A stretch of 64,000 nt of DNA from Nitrososphaerota archaeon (GCA_029784825.1 JAFMAU010000008.1:13475-77474); one strand, 5' to 3'. Positions 33,363 through 42,220 are shown, counted from the stretch's first letter. The notes: generated from the sequence alone by a model not told the origin. Numbers and translations: made by a program.

Positions 33363-34340
33363 TTGAGATACAACAGGCTCGGCAACGCCGGCATCAGGCT
33401 GTCGGAACTGTCCCTCGGGGCATGGGTGACCTACGGCGGACAGGTGGGCGAAGACGCCGCGCTGAAGTGCATGACGAAGGCCTTCGACCTGGGGGTGAAC
33501 TTCTTCGACAACGCGGAGGCGTACGCCCACGGCAACGCCGAAGTGGTGATGGGGAACGTCATCAGGAGGGCCGGATGGACCAGGACAGACATCGTCGTAT
33601 CGAGCAAGGTCTTCGGGGGAGGTGAGGGCCCGAACGACCGGGGACTTTCACGGAAGCACATCTACGAGGCTTGCCGCAGGTCCTTGAAGCGGCTGCAGCT
33701 GGACTATCTGGACCTCTTCTTCTGCCACCGCCCCGATCCCAACACCCCAATCGAGGAGACAGTGCGTGCGATGGACGACCTGGTACACCAGGGGCTCATT
33801 CTCTACTGGGGGACGTCGGAGTGGGCAGCCGAAGACATCATGCGTGCCTATTCCATCTCGAAGGAGCTCGGAATGACGCCTCCACAGATGGAGCAGCCCG
33901 AGTATAACATGCTGCACCGGGACCGAGTCGAGAAGGAGTACCTCCCGCTCTACAGGGAGATAGGCCTGGGGACCACCACCTGGAGCCCCCTGGCCTCGGG
34001 GCTCCTGAGCGGGAAGTACAACGACGGGATCCCTCCCGGAACGAGGGGGTCCCTCCAAGGCTACGGCTGGATGAAAGAAGTCCTCACTCCCGCCAACATC
34101 TCGAAAGTGAGGGCGCTTCAGCCGTTCGCCAGTGAACTCGGGTGCACCATGGCCCAGCTGGCGCTTGCGTGGGCCCGCAAGAACGGCAACGTCAGCACGG
34201 TCATCACCGGCGCCACGAAGCCCGAACAGGTCGAGGAGAACATGAAGTCCCTCGAATTCCTCTCCGGGCTGACCGAGGAGAGGATGGTCCGCATCGACGC
34301 TATCCTCAAGAACAGGCCCGACCCGAGCGCAGGCGACTGA
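33363..34340 (+). CDS. Aldo/keto reductase (voltage-gated K+ channel beta-like)
   Basis: 325 residues. The catalytic tetrad is visible: Asp and Tyr in [14 protein letters not shown], Lys in VVSSKVFGG and His in LFFCHRPDP. The NADPH-binding end has [15 protein letters not shown] and [13 protein letters not shown]. The set of motifs matches the YghZ/Kv-beta branch (AKR6/AKR14) that reduces aldehydes such as methylglyoxal with NADPH. The start is TTG 33363 ([13 protein letters not shown]), about 30 nt downstream of a GTTAATAC box. The nitroreductase gene starts 1 nt after its stop. Confidence 0.92.
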   Translation: MRYNRLGNAGIRLSELSLGAWVTYGGQVGEDAALKCMTKAFDLGVNFFDNAEAYAHGNAEVVMGNVIRRAGWTRTDIVVSSKVFGGGEGPNDRGLSRKHIYEACRRSLKRLQLDYLDLFFCHRPDPNTPIEETVRAMDDLVHQGLILYWGTSEWAAEDIMRAYSISKELGMTPPQMEQPEYNMLHRDRVEKEYLPLYREIGLGTTTWSPLASGLLSGKYNDGIPPGTRGSLQGYGWMKEVLTPANISKVRALQPFASELGCTMAQLALAWARKNGNVSTVITGATKPEQVEENMKSLEFLSGLTEERMVRIDAILKNRPDPSAGD

Positions 34341-34341
34341 C

Positions 34342-34860
34342 ATGAACGCCACGGAAGCTGTCAGGACGAAGCTCGACTCCAGGGAGTTCGCTCCCAGGCC
34401 GGTCGGTCCCGAGGTGAAGAAGGCGGTGCTCGAGGCAGCAAGGCTGACCCAGAGCGGCGTGAACTCCCAGCACTGGAGCTTCATCCTCGTGGAAGACCCT
34501 CGGAACCTTGTGAAGCTCGCCGCGGACAGCACCACTGGATCTTGGGTGGCGAACGCCAACTTCGCCGTCGTGGTGTGCACCGACCCCAGCAAGGGCTACC
34601 ACGTGCTGGACGCGGGGAGGGCGGTCCAAGACATGCAGCTAACGGCATGGGACAGCGGGGTCACTTCGAGGATCTACACCGGCATCAAGCAGGCTGAGAT
34701 GAGGCGGGACTTCGGCGTCCCGGAGAGCCTCAACTCAACGGTTGTCGTCGGTTTCGGCTACCCGAAGAAGAAGGTCCTCGGGCGGAAGAACCGGAAGCCG
34801 CTTTCCGAAGTGGCGTTCCTCGAGCGGTACGGGAACCCGCTCGGGAAACTCGCACAGTGA
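34342..34860 (+). CDS. Nitroreductase-family flavoprotein
   Basis: 172 residues. FMN-binding features: the N-terminal SREFAPRPVGPEVKKAVLEA segment, TQSGVNSQHWSFILVEDPRN (SxxNxQPWxF variant) and a C-terminal VVVGFGYPKKK with Lys/Arg for the phosphate. It probably reduces nitro, quinone or flavin substrates with NAD(P)H in the cytoplasm. Translation is almost certainly coupled to the aldo/keto reductase immediately upstream. Confidence 0.88.
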   Translation: MNATEAVRTKLDSREFAPRPVGPEVKKAVLEAARLTQSGVNSQHWSFILVEDPRNLVKLAADSTTGSWVANANFAVVVCTDPSKGYHVLDAGRAVQDMQLTAWDSGVTSRIYTGIKQAEMRRDFGVPESLNSTVVVGFGYPKKKVLGRKNRKPLSEVAFLERYGNPLGKLAQ

Positions 34861-34908
34861 CGGTCCGGCAACGACAACAATATACAGGCCGCGCCACGCG
34901 CATCGACT

Positions 34909-35460
34909 ATGATTGCATCCACCCTCGGCCTCGGAGCCGGCGCTCCTGACTTCGACCTTCCAGGGGTCGACGGCAAGAACCACTCCCTTTCCTCATTCGG
35001 AGCCAAGCCAGTCCTGGTGGTGATTTTTTCCTGCAACCATTGTCCCTACGTCAAAGCATACGAAGACCGGATGGTCTCCATCCAGACGGACTACGCGGGC
35101 AAGGGGGTCCAGTTCGTCGCCATCAACTCCAACGACGAGAAGGCTTATCCTGAGGACAGCTTCGCGGAGATGGTCAAGCGTTCGAACGAGAAGGGGTTCA
35201 ACTTCCCCTACCTCCGGGACGAATCTCAGAAGGTGGTTGAGGCCTATGGAGGCGTCTGCACGCCTCATGTGTTCGCTTTCGACAAAGCCCGGAGGCTCCG
35301 CTACCGCGGCAGGATCGACGACTCCAAGGAGGCGCCCAAGGTGACGACTCACGATCTGAGGAACGCCCTCGACGACCTCGTGGCCGGGAGGGACGTCAGA
35401 AACCCTGACACCAGGCCCTTCGGCTGCAGCATCAAATGGTACTCGATGAAGCCCGTCTGA
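34909..35460 (+). CDS. Thioredoxin-fold AhpC/TSA-like redox protein
   Basis: 183 residues. The fold starts LGAGAPDFDLPGVDGKNHSL, and the redox site SCNHCPYVKAYEDR (CxxC) follows a beta strand. DESQKVVEAYGGVCTPHVFAF has the cis-Pro loop with an additional Cys. This is the TlpA/ResA-like or peroxiredoxin-like family with CNHCP, common in bacteria and archaea. A CAATATAC element about 30 nt upstream suggests its own promoter. With the two preceding genes it forms a small redox cluster; no signal peptide, so it is cytoplasmic. Confidence 0.85.
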   Translation: MIASTLGLGAGAPDFDLPGVDGKNHSLSSFGAKPVLVVIFSCNHCPYVKAYEDRMVSIQTDYAGKGVQFVAINSNDEKAYPEDSFAEMVKRSNEKGFNFPYLRDESQKVVEAYGGVCTPHVFAFDKARRLRYRGRIDDSKEAPKVTTHDLRNALDDLVAGRDVRNPDTRPFGCSIKWYSMKPV

Positions 35461-35470
35461 GGGCCTCGCA

Positions 35471-36088
35471 TTGAAAGTGGGCCGCTTCCAGATCATGAGC
35501 CTGTTGCAGGCAGCCCGCGCGCACGTCCTCGGCCTTCCCCTGGATTCTGCACACTCGTGGGGGCTGAACAGGGCCATCTTCATCGCAGCAGCGAAACGGG
35601 GCTTCAGGGGCGGGACGGGGACAGGCGGCTCAGGGTCCAAGACGGGCTCGCCCAAGCAGACCGACACCTACTTCCTCGGCGACGACATGGCCTTCAAGAC
35701 CGAGAAGGGCGGGGTCCTGCTCTTCACCATAGGGGGCGAGGTCCAGACAGAGGAAGCCTTCGACAGGCAGGTCAGGTCCAGGTTCGGACCGGCCTTCCCC
35801 ACGGCCTGGAAGGAGGCCATTGCCTACGTCAAGAAGTTCGACAGGGAGGTCCTCCTTTCCGGGGGCGACTTCTTCAGGACAGTATACCGCCCAGTCAGGG
35901 ACGACTGGTCTGAGAGGTGGACCGAAGAAAGCCAGACCAACGGTAAAATACGGAGGGTCCAAACTCTCGCAGACCCAAGTCGGCCAAAGCACACGGATTC
36001 GGATGGAAGAAGGACCCGGACGACAGCAGGGACTGGGAGTATGCCCCGCCTCCGTCGACGGCCGGCCTCCCACGAAAGGTCGACCTGA
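35471..36088 (+). CDS. Hypothetical protein preceding the cysteine peptidase
   Basis: 205 residues from TTG 35471. The first ~155 are protein-like: a helical N-terminus (QIMSLLQAARAHVLGLPLD), a Gly/Ser/Lys-rich linker, then a mixed domain with GGVLLFTIGGEVQTEEAFDR. The last ~50 residues are Arg/Thr-rich and lie over the start region of the peptidase in another frame. The C-terminus may be an over-read produced by a frameshift or sequence error near 35940-36000. The family is not recognised. Confidence 0.45.
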   Translation: MKVGRFQIMSLLQAARAHVLGLPLDSAHSWGLNRAIFIAAAKRGFRGGTGTGGSGSKTGSPKQTDTYFLGDDMAFKTEKGGVLLFTIGGEVQTEEAFDRQVRSRFGPAFPTAWKEAIAYVKKFDREVLLSGGDFFRTVYRPVRDDWSERWTEESQTNGKIRRVQTLADPSRPKHTDSDGRRTRTTAGTGSMPRLRRRPASHERST

Positions 36089-36738
36089 GGCCGCTCTGCC
36101 CTCCGATCTACAACCAGAAGAGGCTCAACAGCTGCAGCTCCAACGCGATTGCGGCTGCCGTGGAGTTCGACCTCATGAAGGAAAAGCAGGAGCGTGTCAT
36201 CTTCCCTTCGCGCCTCTTCCTCTTCTACAACTCGAGGGCAATCGAAAACACAGAGAGGGCGGACGACGGCGTATACATCCGAGACGCCATCAAGGCAGTT
36301 GCAAGACATGGCGACTGCCCCGAGTCCCTCTGGCCCTACGTCGAGAAGAAGTTCGCTACAAGGCCTCCCCGGAAATGCTACAGTGCCGCCCTCAAGTACA
36401 GGGCGGTCAAATACTACAGGATTCATCGCAGCCTCGAAGATATGCTCGCCTGCCTCGCCTCGGGGTACCCCTTCGTCTTCGGTTTCACTGCGCACGAGAA
36501 GTTCAGGGACGTAGTGAAGAAGACTGGCCGCCTCGACATGCCGGCGCCGCGAGAAGGGGTGATAGGGAAGCACGCGGTCCTGGCTGTTGGCTATGACGAC
36601 CCCGCCAACCGACTCATAGTCAGGAACTCCTGGGGGCCGAAGTTCGGCCTCGGCGGGTACTTCACGATGCCCTACGGGTACATCTTGAAGGAACACCTAT
36701 CAGCCGACTTCTGGACAATCAGAGTGGTCAGCCAGTAG
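35947..36738 (+). CDS. C1A-type papain-like cysteine peptidase lacking a conventional start
   Basis: The frame opens after TAA 35944-35946. The catalytic Cys is in YNQKRLNSCSSNAIAAAVEF (Cys codon 36133-36135), the His in GVIGKHAVLAVGYDD and the Asn in IVRNSWGPKFGLGGYF, the canonical C1A triad. The N-terminal segment WKKDPDDSRDWEY with DLRPLCPPIY is also typical of short archaeal/bacterial papain-like enzymes without a prodomain. No ATG, GTG or TTG occurs in this frame before GTG 36160, which lies beyond the catalytic Cys. A TATA-like GGTAAAATAC at 35942-35951 suggests transcription starts near 35973. The start is therefore unresolved: non-canonical codon, frameshift or assembly error. Confidence 0.75.
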   Translation, partial: NTEGPNSRRPKSAKAHGFGWKKDPDDSRDWEYAPPPSTAGLPRKVDLRPLCPPIYNQKRLNSCSSNAIAAAVEFDLMKEKQERVIFPSRLFLFYNSRAIENTERADDGVYIRDAIKAVARHGDCPESLWPYVEKKFATRPPRKCYSAALKYRAVKYYRIHRSLEDMLACLASGYPFVFGFTAHEKFRDVVKKTGRLDMPAPREGVIGKHAVLAVGYDDPANRLIVRNSWGPKFGLGGYFTMPYGYILKEHLSADFWTIRVVSQ

Positions 36739-38758
36739 GAAAACCCATCTTCGCGTCGATCTCCTTCCCCACTCGAGAAAGAGAGTACCTGCTGTAGGCC
36801 GGATTGCTCCTGAAATAGAGCAGCGCAGAGTCGCGTTCGGCCACGGCCCTCTCCAGCCACCCAGCCCCTTCCCCATCCCTCCCGAGGCTGAGCATGACGA
36901 GACCCACGGAGCAGGGTGAGAAGTACAGGTCGGTCCCTCGCAGGACCTCCTCGAGGATTCTCCCTGCTTCCGCCTTGTCCCCAGCTTCGGAGCAGGCGAA
37001 CGCCAGGTCAAGCATCGCACTCGGGTCAGAGTCGTCGGCATCGACCTCAAGCTTCGCCTCGTCGATCGCCTCTGCCCCCCTGGACAGGATTGTGTTCACA
37101 ATCGACAGCCAGTAGTGCACGGAGGGGAGCCGCGGACTCTCGTTCTCGACGTTCCTGAACATCCCGAGCGCCTCCTCATGGCGCCCGAGGCCAAGCATCG
37201 TCACGCCGAGGCTCTGTCTCAGCACCAGCGAGAACGGGTCCAGGCTCAATGCCTGTCTTATCATGGGGAGCGCGTCCTCGTATCTTCTCTGGAAGTTGAG
37301 GAGGACGCTGTACCAATGGTATGCAGCAGCGTAGTTCGGGTTCAGCTGAATGGCCCGCTTCAGCTCCTCTTCTCCCTGCATGAAATCCCACCCATGGTTT
37401 ACATGGGCCAGCCCGAGTGAGGCGTGGGCTTCCGCGATCGACGGATCAATGGCTAGCGCCTTCGAAGCGTATTCCTCAGCCAGCGCCCCGGCCTTCGCAG
37501 GCACCATCCAGCCGTAGTCCGAGAGTATCAGGTAGCAGTCCGCCAGGCCCGTGTACGCCTTGGCAAATTCCTGGTCCTCGCGGAGGGCCTCCTCGAAGTA
37601 CTTTACGGCCTTCTTCGTCCCCTCTTCCGTCCTTTCATTCCAGTAGTACCGTCCTTTCAGGTACAGGTTGTACGCTTCGGGACTGCCAGTCTGCTGGGCC
37701 ACCAGCCTTTCTTTATCCTTCGAGACCAGCTGCACCCTCAGCCCCTGGGCGACCTGCTCTGCTATCTCTCCCTGGACCCCGAACACGTCGGTCAGGTCCC
37801 TGTCATAGCTCTGGGACCACACGTACCTGTCTGCGTCCACCTCGATCAACTGGGCCGCAATTCTCACTCTGTTCCCGGACTTGCGCACGCTCCCTTCGAG
37901 AATTGCTCCCACCCCCAGCTCCCTCCCCACCTGTTGCATCGGGATTGCAGTGTCTCTATATCTCATGGCCGAGGCCCTCGAGATGACGCTGAGTTCGCCT
38001 ATCTTGGAGACAGTCGAGATGAGCTCCTCGGTGATGCCGTCGGCGAAGTACCTGTCGTTCGGGTCAGGACTGAGGTTGCTGAACGGGAGGATTGCAACCC
38101 TGTTCCGTGGGAGCGGCTTCCTCGGATATTCCCTCGCAGACCTCTGTCCGGCCCGGATCGCGAACAGCTCCACCGGGTTGGGGATGTTTCTGAGGTCGCG
38201 CGGCCCCAGAGGCTCCATCCGCCACCCGACCTTCCCCTCCACCTGGTCAACCACCTGGCGGGTCACACAGATCCCCCCAGGCTCTGCCTGGGGCTCAACC
38301 CGGGACGCGATGTTGACCGCGTCCCCCAGGACGTCGTCGCCCGAGTGCACGACATCTCCGACATGGATTCCGACCCGCACCGCAATCCTGCTGTCTTCTG
38401 CGAGGGACGCGTTGGAACGACCCATCTCCTCCTGGAGCTCCACCGCGCAGTTCACGGCCTCCACCGCGCTGGCGAACTCGACGAGGAATCCGTCCCCCAT
38501 GGTCTTGACAACCCTCCCCTGGTATCTGGGGAAAATGGAGTTCAACACGCTTCGATGCCGCCTCAGGAGCTCGAGGGCCGTCTCCTCGTCCCTCGAAGAC
38601 AGGGCAGTGTACCCGACGACGTCGGTGAACATTATTGCCCCGAGCCTGCGCTCCTCCTTGCTCAACCTCTCGAAAGAGAGCGGGAGTCTGCCGAGTGGTT
38701 TAAGCTTGGTCCTGCTGCTCCTTGCGCGCCTCAGGCGTACCGCTGCTGCCTCAGCCAC
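36728..38758 (-). CDS. Class III nucleotidyl cyclase with TolB-like domain and TPR repeats (second copy)
   Basis: 676 residues; paralogue of the protein at 29715-31652 with the same three-part order. Cyclase residues are intact: Asp46 and Asp89 for metal, Lys85 and Asp142 for adenine, Asn149 and Arg153 for catalysis (VLGDAVNIASRVE). The TolB-like block reads VAILPFSNLSPDPNDRYFAD, and the C-terminal ~330 residues hold TPR-like helices. A 35-residue basic N-terminal extension (VRLRRARSSRTKLK) is absent from the other copy. The start as given overlaps the ParB-like gene by 28 bp; a shorter start within the basic leader is possible. Probably produces cAMP; a cognate receptor is not seen in the window. 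Confidence 0.9.
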   Translation of the reverse strand: MAEAAAVRLRRARSSRTKLKPLGRLPLSFERLSKEERRLGAIMFTDVVGYTALSSRDEETALELLRRHRSVLNSIFPRYQGRVVKTMGDGFLVEFASAVEAVNCAVELQEEMGRSNASLAEDSRIAVRVGIHVGDVVHSGDDVLGDAVNIASRVEPQAEPGGICVTRQVVDQVEGKVGWRMEPLGPRDLRNIPNPVELFAIRAGQRSAREYPRKPLPRNRVAILPFSNLSPDPNDRYFADGITEELISTVSKIGELSVISRASAMRYRDTAIPMQQVGRELGVGAILEGSVRKSGNRVRIAAQLIEVDADRYVWSQSYDRDLTDVFGVQGEIAEQVAQGLRVQLVSKDKERLVAQQTGSPEAYNLYLKGRYYWNERTEEGTKKAVKYFEEALREDQEFAKAYTGLADCYLILSDYGWMVPAKAGALAEEYASKALAIDPSIAEAHASLGLAHVNHGWDFMQGEEELKRAIQLNPNYAAAYHWYSVLLNFQRRYEDALPMIRQALSLDPFSLVLRQSLGVTMLGLGRHEEALGMFRNVENESPRLPSVHYWLSIVNTILSRGAEAIDEAKLEVDADDSDPSAMLDLAFACSEAGDKAEAGRILEEVLRGTDLYFSPCSVGLVMLSLGRDGEGAGWLERAVAERDSALLYFRSNPAYSRYSLSRVGKEIDAKMGFPTG

Positions 38759-39579
38759 GAGTGGATCGCCAGAGAGGCGACTGCCTCCATCGTCGTGTTC
38801 CTCTCTTCGGCGGCCCGCCTCAGCCCGTCGGCGACCCGGGGGTCCAGAAGTATCTCCAGCTTGACCGCGCGAAGGTACGACACCTCCTTCTTGATGTCCT
38901 CGACCGGCCTCTGGGGGGCCATGACGAAGTGGCTGACGACGCTCTCCGCCTCCGGGGTCGGGAGAGGCGCGATCGTCTCAGCAAGCTCCTTGAGCTGAGT
39001 CGCCCTCTCGCGCTTTGGGAGCTCCTGCACTGTGGACGCCTCTTCCGCCCTACGCAGGAACGTCGCATGCTTCACGGGGAGGACCCCTTCCTTCCTCTCC
39101 TTCGGAAGGGGCGCCTGTTTGACCGCAATGTCTGCCTTCGATTCTTTCCTTATGGTACGGACGGCCTCAACAGCGCTTATCCTGTCATCAACATACCGCC
39201 TAGACTTGCCCAGAGCCTTCGCGACCTGCTCAGACGACCCGTACGCCCTGGGGTTAGCCTTCCTTAGAGCGACAATGGCGTCGTACTCTTCCTCCGGCTC
39301 GATGTCCCGCCTCTGTATGTTCTCGACAAGCGAGACTATGATCGCTTCTTCGTCAGTCATCGGCCTCACGATGGCTGGCATCTTCTTCAGCCCTGCTATC
39401 TTGGCCGCTTCGAAGCGCCTCGAGCCGACGACGAGCTCGTACCTGCCCCCGATCGGCCTCGCGAGGACCGGCTCGAGTATCCCCTTCTCCTTCACAGAAT
39501 CAACGAGATCTCCGACGTCCCCTGGGCTCTTCCTGACGTTCGTCTTCCCTACGAAGAGCTTCGAGAGCTCGACGGCCAT
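38731..39579 (-). CDS. ParB/Spo0J-like DNA-binding protein
   Basis: 282 residues from ATG 39579 (MAVELSKLFVGKTNVRKS). The ParB N-terminal nuclease-like domain reads GDLVDSVKEKGILEPVLARP and YELVVGSRRFEAAKIAGL, with the CTPase-type motif EAIIVSLVENIQRRDIEPEE. Then a helix-turn-helix region follows (GSSEQVAKALGKSRRYVDDR). The C-terminus is ribbon-helix-helix-like or helical (KLEILLDPRVADGLRRAAEE). ParB proteins act in chromosome/plasmid segregation or as transcription factors; no parA is adjacent. It precedes and overlaps the cyclase gene, so the two are co-expressed. A TTG 39633 start is an alternative. Confidence 0.88.
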   Translation of the reverse strand: MAVELSKLFVGKTNVRKSPGDVGDLVDSVKEKGILEPVLARPIGGRYELVVGSRRFEAAKIAGLKKMPAIVRPMTDEEAIIVSLVENIQRRDIEPEEEYDAIVALRKANPRAYGSSEQVAKALGKSRRYVDDRISAVEAVRTIRKESKADIAVKQAPLPKERKEGVLPVKHATFLRRAEEASTVQELPKRERATQLKELAETIAPLPTPEAESVVSHFVMAPQRPVEDIKKEVSYLRAVKLEILLDPRVADGLRRAAEERNTTMEAVASLAIHSWLRQQRYA

Positions 39580-39682
39580 GATGCTCCCGGTCTGCTCCTT
39601 CCATCCCTGCTGCGACGAGGAAAACCTTGCCAAAACCCAGTCGCATCATCCGCGGCGGGTTTCTTAAGACTATCCGGCCCGC

Positions 39683-41011
39683 TCAGTCGAGCTTTACCTT
39701 CGACCTGTAGGCATCGATGTCAAGGAAACCATGCCCGCTTATGTTGGCCAGGATGCACTTCTCGACACCCTCAGATTCCGCTTTCTTCGCCTCATCTATG
39801 GCGGCCCTGACCGCGTGGGCCGACTCCCCAGCGATCAACCACCCCTCTGTCTCGAGGAACATCTTTGCCGCCTCGAACACGGCCAGCTCGTCGCTCGGGT
39901 AAGCCACAGCCCTCACGTACCCCTTGCTCTTCAGCGCGCTGATTATCGGTGCTGCCGCGTGGTATCGGAGCCCGTCCGACTTTATGGGGGTCATCGACGT
40001 CTCGTGGCCGAGCGTGTACATCATCATGAGCGGAGTGTGTCCTGCGGTGTCCCCGAAGTCGTACCTGTACTCCCCCTTTACGAGGTTCGGCGCCGCCTCC
40101 GACTGCGCGGCCAGGAACTCGCATTCCCTCTTTCCCTGCAGCACCTCTCCAAGGAATGGGAGGGCGACCCCGCCGAAGTTCGACCCGCCCCCTAGGCACC
40201 CTACGACAAGGTCGGGGGAGTCGCCGACCTTCTCGAACTGCCTGATCGACTCCAGTCCGATGATCGATTGGTGGATGAGCACGTGGTTGAGGACCGAGCC
40301 GAGGCAGTACACTCTGTCCTCCGCCAGGTCCGTATACTCCAGCCCCTCCGACACAGCTATCCCGAGGGAGCCAGGGTGCCTGGAGTCGACCGCGAGCAGC
40401 TTCCTCCCGAACGGCGTCTGGTCGCTCGGCGACGCGAAGACCCTGGCGCCATACATCTGCATAAGCAGCTTCCTTTCGGTCTTCCAGTCGTAGACCGCCC
40501 TGACCCAGAACACCACGGTCTTCAGCCCCATCAGGGCAGCAGCGTATGAGAGCGCAGTCCCCCACTGGCCTGCCCCGGTCTCCGTTACCAAGGTGTCCTT
40601 TCCTTCCTTGGCCGCATAGTACGCTTGAGCTATCGCTGTGTTCACCTTGTGCGATCCGGTCGGGCTCAGGTCCTCCCGCTTGTAGTAGATCCGGACCTTC
40701 CGCAGCCCCAGCCTCTGCTCCAGCCTCCTCGCGCGGTAGAGCGGCCGCGGCCTTCCTGCGTGGATGTAGAGCTCCCTCACTTCCTCAGGGATGTCGATCC
40801 AACGCAACGTCGACGTCTCCTGCCTCAGACACTCCTTCACGAGCCTCCTCTGGAGAGCCTGCATTCTCTGCTCGCCGTCTCCAGGCTCCCTGGGGGGCGG
40901 GAGGCCGCCGGGGATGTCCGGGACGATGTTGTACCATTTCGCGGGAAGCTCGTCAGGGGTGAGCACGATCTGGTCGGGGCCCACGCCCCCGGAGTGTACA
41001 TCTTTGTACAT
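39683..41011 (-). CDS. trpB: Tryptophan synthase beta-like enzyme (TrpB2 type)
   Basis: 442 residues. The PLP Lys is in [15 protein letters not shown] (Lys122), the catalytic Glu in [15 protein letters not shown], and the phosphate loop in [15 protein letters not shown]. The N-terminal ~60 residue extension and overall length mark the TrpB2 branch, which works without a TrpA partner in many archaea and condenses indole or O-phospho-L-serine with serine chemistry. No trpA or other trp genes flank it. A TATACCCAG-type element lies on the other strand for msrB. The start is ATG 41011, leaving about 76 nt to the divergent msrB. Confidence 0.93.
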   Translation of the reverse strand: MYKDVHSGGVGPDQIVLTPDELPAKWYNIVPDIPGGLPPPREPGDGEQRMQALQRRLVKECLRQETSTLRWIDIPEEVRELYIHAGRPRPLYRARRLEQRLGLRKVRIYYKREDLSPTGSHKVNTAIAQAYYAAKEGKDTLVTETGAGQWGTALSYAAALMGLKTVVFWVRAVYDWKTERKLLMQMYGARVFASPSDQTPFGRKLLAVDSRHPGSLGIAVSEGLEYTDLAEDRVYCLGSVLNHVLIHQSIIGLESIRQFEKVGDSPDLVVGCLGGGSNFGGVALPFLGEVLQGKRECEFLAAQSEAAPNLVKGEYRYDFGDTAGHTPLMMMYTLGHETSMTPIKSDGLRYHAAAPIISALKSKGYVRAVAYPSDELAVFEAAKMFLETEGWLIAGESAHAVRAAIDEAKKAESEGVEKCILANISGHGFLDIDAYRSKVKLD

Positions 41012-41087
41012 AAGACCTGTCCCGAAACGCCGACGCGCACCTAACCGGACGAAATCTTATACCCAGGCGCCAGCGCATGCGTCTCGG

Positions 41088-41477
41088 ATGCCCACCAGGG
41101 AAGAGATGGAGAGGCTGAAGGAGAAGCTGAACAGGGAGTCCGTGAACGTCTGCTTCAACAAAGGGACAGAGGCTCCGTTCACAGGAAGATACTGGAACAG
41201 CCACGAGGAGGGGACCTACCAGTGCATCGTCTGCGCGACCCCACTCTTCAGCTCTGACACCAAGTTCGAATCAGGGACGGGGTGGCCGAGCTTCTTCCAG
41301 CCCGTAACCGGGGGGGCCATCAAGGAGGACACGGACCGCACCTTCGGGATGGTGAGGACCGAAGTGTCCTGCGGCAACTGCGGGGTCCACCTCGGCCACG
41401 TGTTCGACGACGGTCCGGGGCCTACCGGGCTCCGCTACTGCATCAACTCCGCGGCCCTCGAGTTCAAGAAGGCGTAG
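41088..41477 (+). CDS. msrB: Peptide-methionine (R)-S-oxide reductase
   Basis: 129 residues from ATG 41088. Zinc ligands are in [11 protein letters not shown] and [17 protein letters not shown], the substrate loop is [14 protein letters not shown], and the catalytic Cys is in [13 protein letters not shown] resolving Cys is in [10 protein letters not shown]. It reduces methionine-R-sulfoxide in proteins using thioredoxin. An ATCTTATACC element about 30 nt upstream is the likely TATA box. Confidence 0.95.
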   Translation: MPTREEMERLKEKLNRESVNVCFNKGTEAPFTGRYWNSHEEGTYQCIVCATPLFSSDTKFESGTGWPSFFQPVTGGAIKEDTDRTFGMVRTEVSCGNCGVHLGHVFDDGPGPTGLRYCINSAALEFKKA

Positions 41478-41577
41478 ACCCCCGTCGGCCGCCCGCCCAC
41501 AGCCCACTGGCTCGTCTCATCATGCCCCCTGTCCCATTGATAAGCCCAAGCGGAGGTCGCCCCCTGAGCCAGGCCCC

Positions 41578-41630
41578 CAAATCGTCTCATTGGGCTAAAA
41601 TTTGGTTAACCAAAGGGGAGCGACGATTTG
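41578..41630. promoter_or_regulatory. Nested palindrome, probable regulatory site
   Basis: A perfect 14-bp palindrome TTTGGTTAACCAAA (41601-41614) sits inside a 9-bp inverted repeat CAAATCGTC (41578-41586) / GACGATTTG (41622-41630). The two share almost the same centre. GCTAAAATTT immediately before the inner palindrome is TATA-like. The site lies between msrB and the next gene and looks like an operator for a dimeric or tetrameric regulator. Confidence 0.5.
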
Positions 41631-41674
41631 ACAGATTATCCCTTAGGGGCCTCCGGCGGGGCTGGCTCACCAAC

Positions 41675-42220
41675 TTGTCGTCGTCCGCCTTCCGGCCCCC
41701 CTCCCGCCCCGGGAACGCACTAATCAGGGGCCCCCGAGGGCTGCTCAGGCCTAGGACCCTAGTCACCCGGAAGGACGCGAAGCCCCTCTTCAGCATCTCC
41801 CAGGTTCCGCACCGGAAGCAGAGATATGAGACGGTCGGGGACTGGATTCCAGGAAAGCCCGCTCAGATCAGGGTGAGCAGGATGAAGGACCAGCGCTACG
41901 TGTTCCTGGTGGCTCTCCACGAGATGATCGAATACGAGCTCTGCAAGATGCACGGGATCACGGACAAGGAGGTGGTGGCATTCGACGTGAACTTCGAGGC
42001 GGAGAGGCTGATGAACCTCCACCCCGTGGATGCGGAGCCGGGAGACCACCCGAAGGCCCCCTACAGGAGCGAGCACGAGTTCGCGACAATGATCGAGATG
42101 ATGGTGGCCCAGAAGCTCGGGGTCAGCTGGTCCGACTACGAGAAGACCGTGCTCTCGCTAGGCCCGAGGCCGAAGAAGGTCATGCTGAAGCCCCAGCTCA
42201 AGGAAGGCAGGCGGGCATAG
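41675..42220 (+). CDS. Hypothetical protein with conserved metal-binding-like helix
   Basis: About 181 residues if begun at TTG 41675. The convincing domain begins near 41765: KQRYETVGDWIPGKPAQIRV, then a helix VFLVALHEMIEYELCKMHG (HExxxxE-type) and later HPVDAEPGDHPKAPYRSEHE. Similar proteins from phages and bacteria share the QRYETVGDW...LLVAxHELVE arrangement, which looks like a zincin-like or metal-binding helix, but function is unknown. The upstream ~90 nt encode an Arg/Pro-rich leader with poor coding character, so the true start may be later. Confidence 0.6.
   Translation: MSSSAFRPPSRPGNALIRGPRGLLRPRTLVTRKDAKPLFSISQVPHRKQRYETVGDWIPGKPAQIRVSRMKDQRYVFLVALHEMIEYELCKMHGITDKEVVAFDVNFEAERLMNLHPVDAEPGDHPKAPYRSEHEFATMIEMMVAQKLGVSWSDYEKTVLSLGPRPKKVMLKPQLKEGRRA

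Noticed and set aside
35824..36696. Minus-strand frame of 290 codons across the cysteine peptidase
   Set aside because: The plus strand shows all catalytic residues of the peptidase; the minus frame has shadow-type composition.
38731..39579. Replication origin or plasmid partition locus at the ParB-like gene
   Set aside because: No parA, parS-like repeat array, Orc1/Cdc6 gene or origin recognition repeats were seen nearby.
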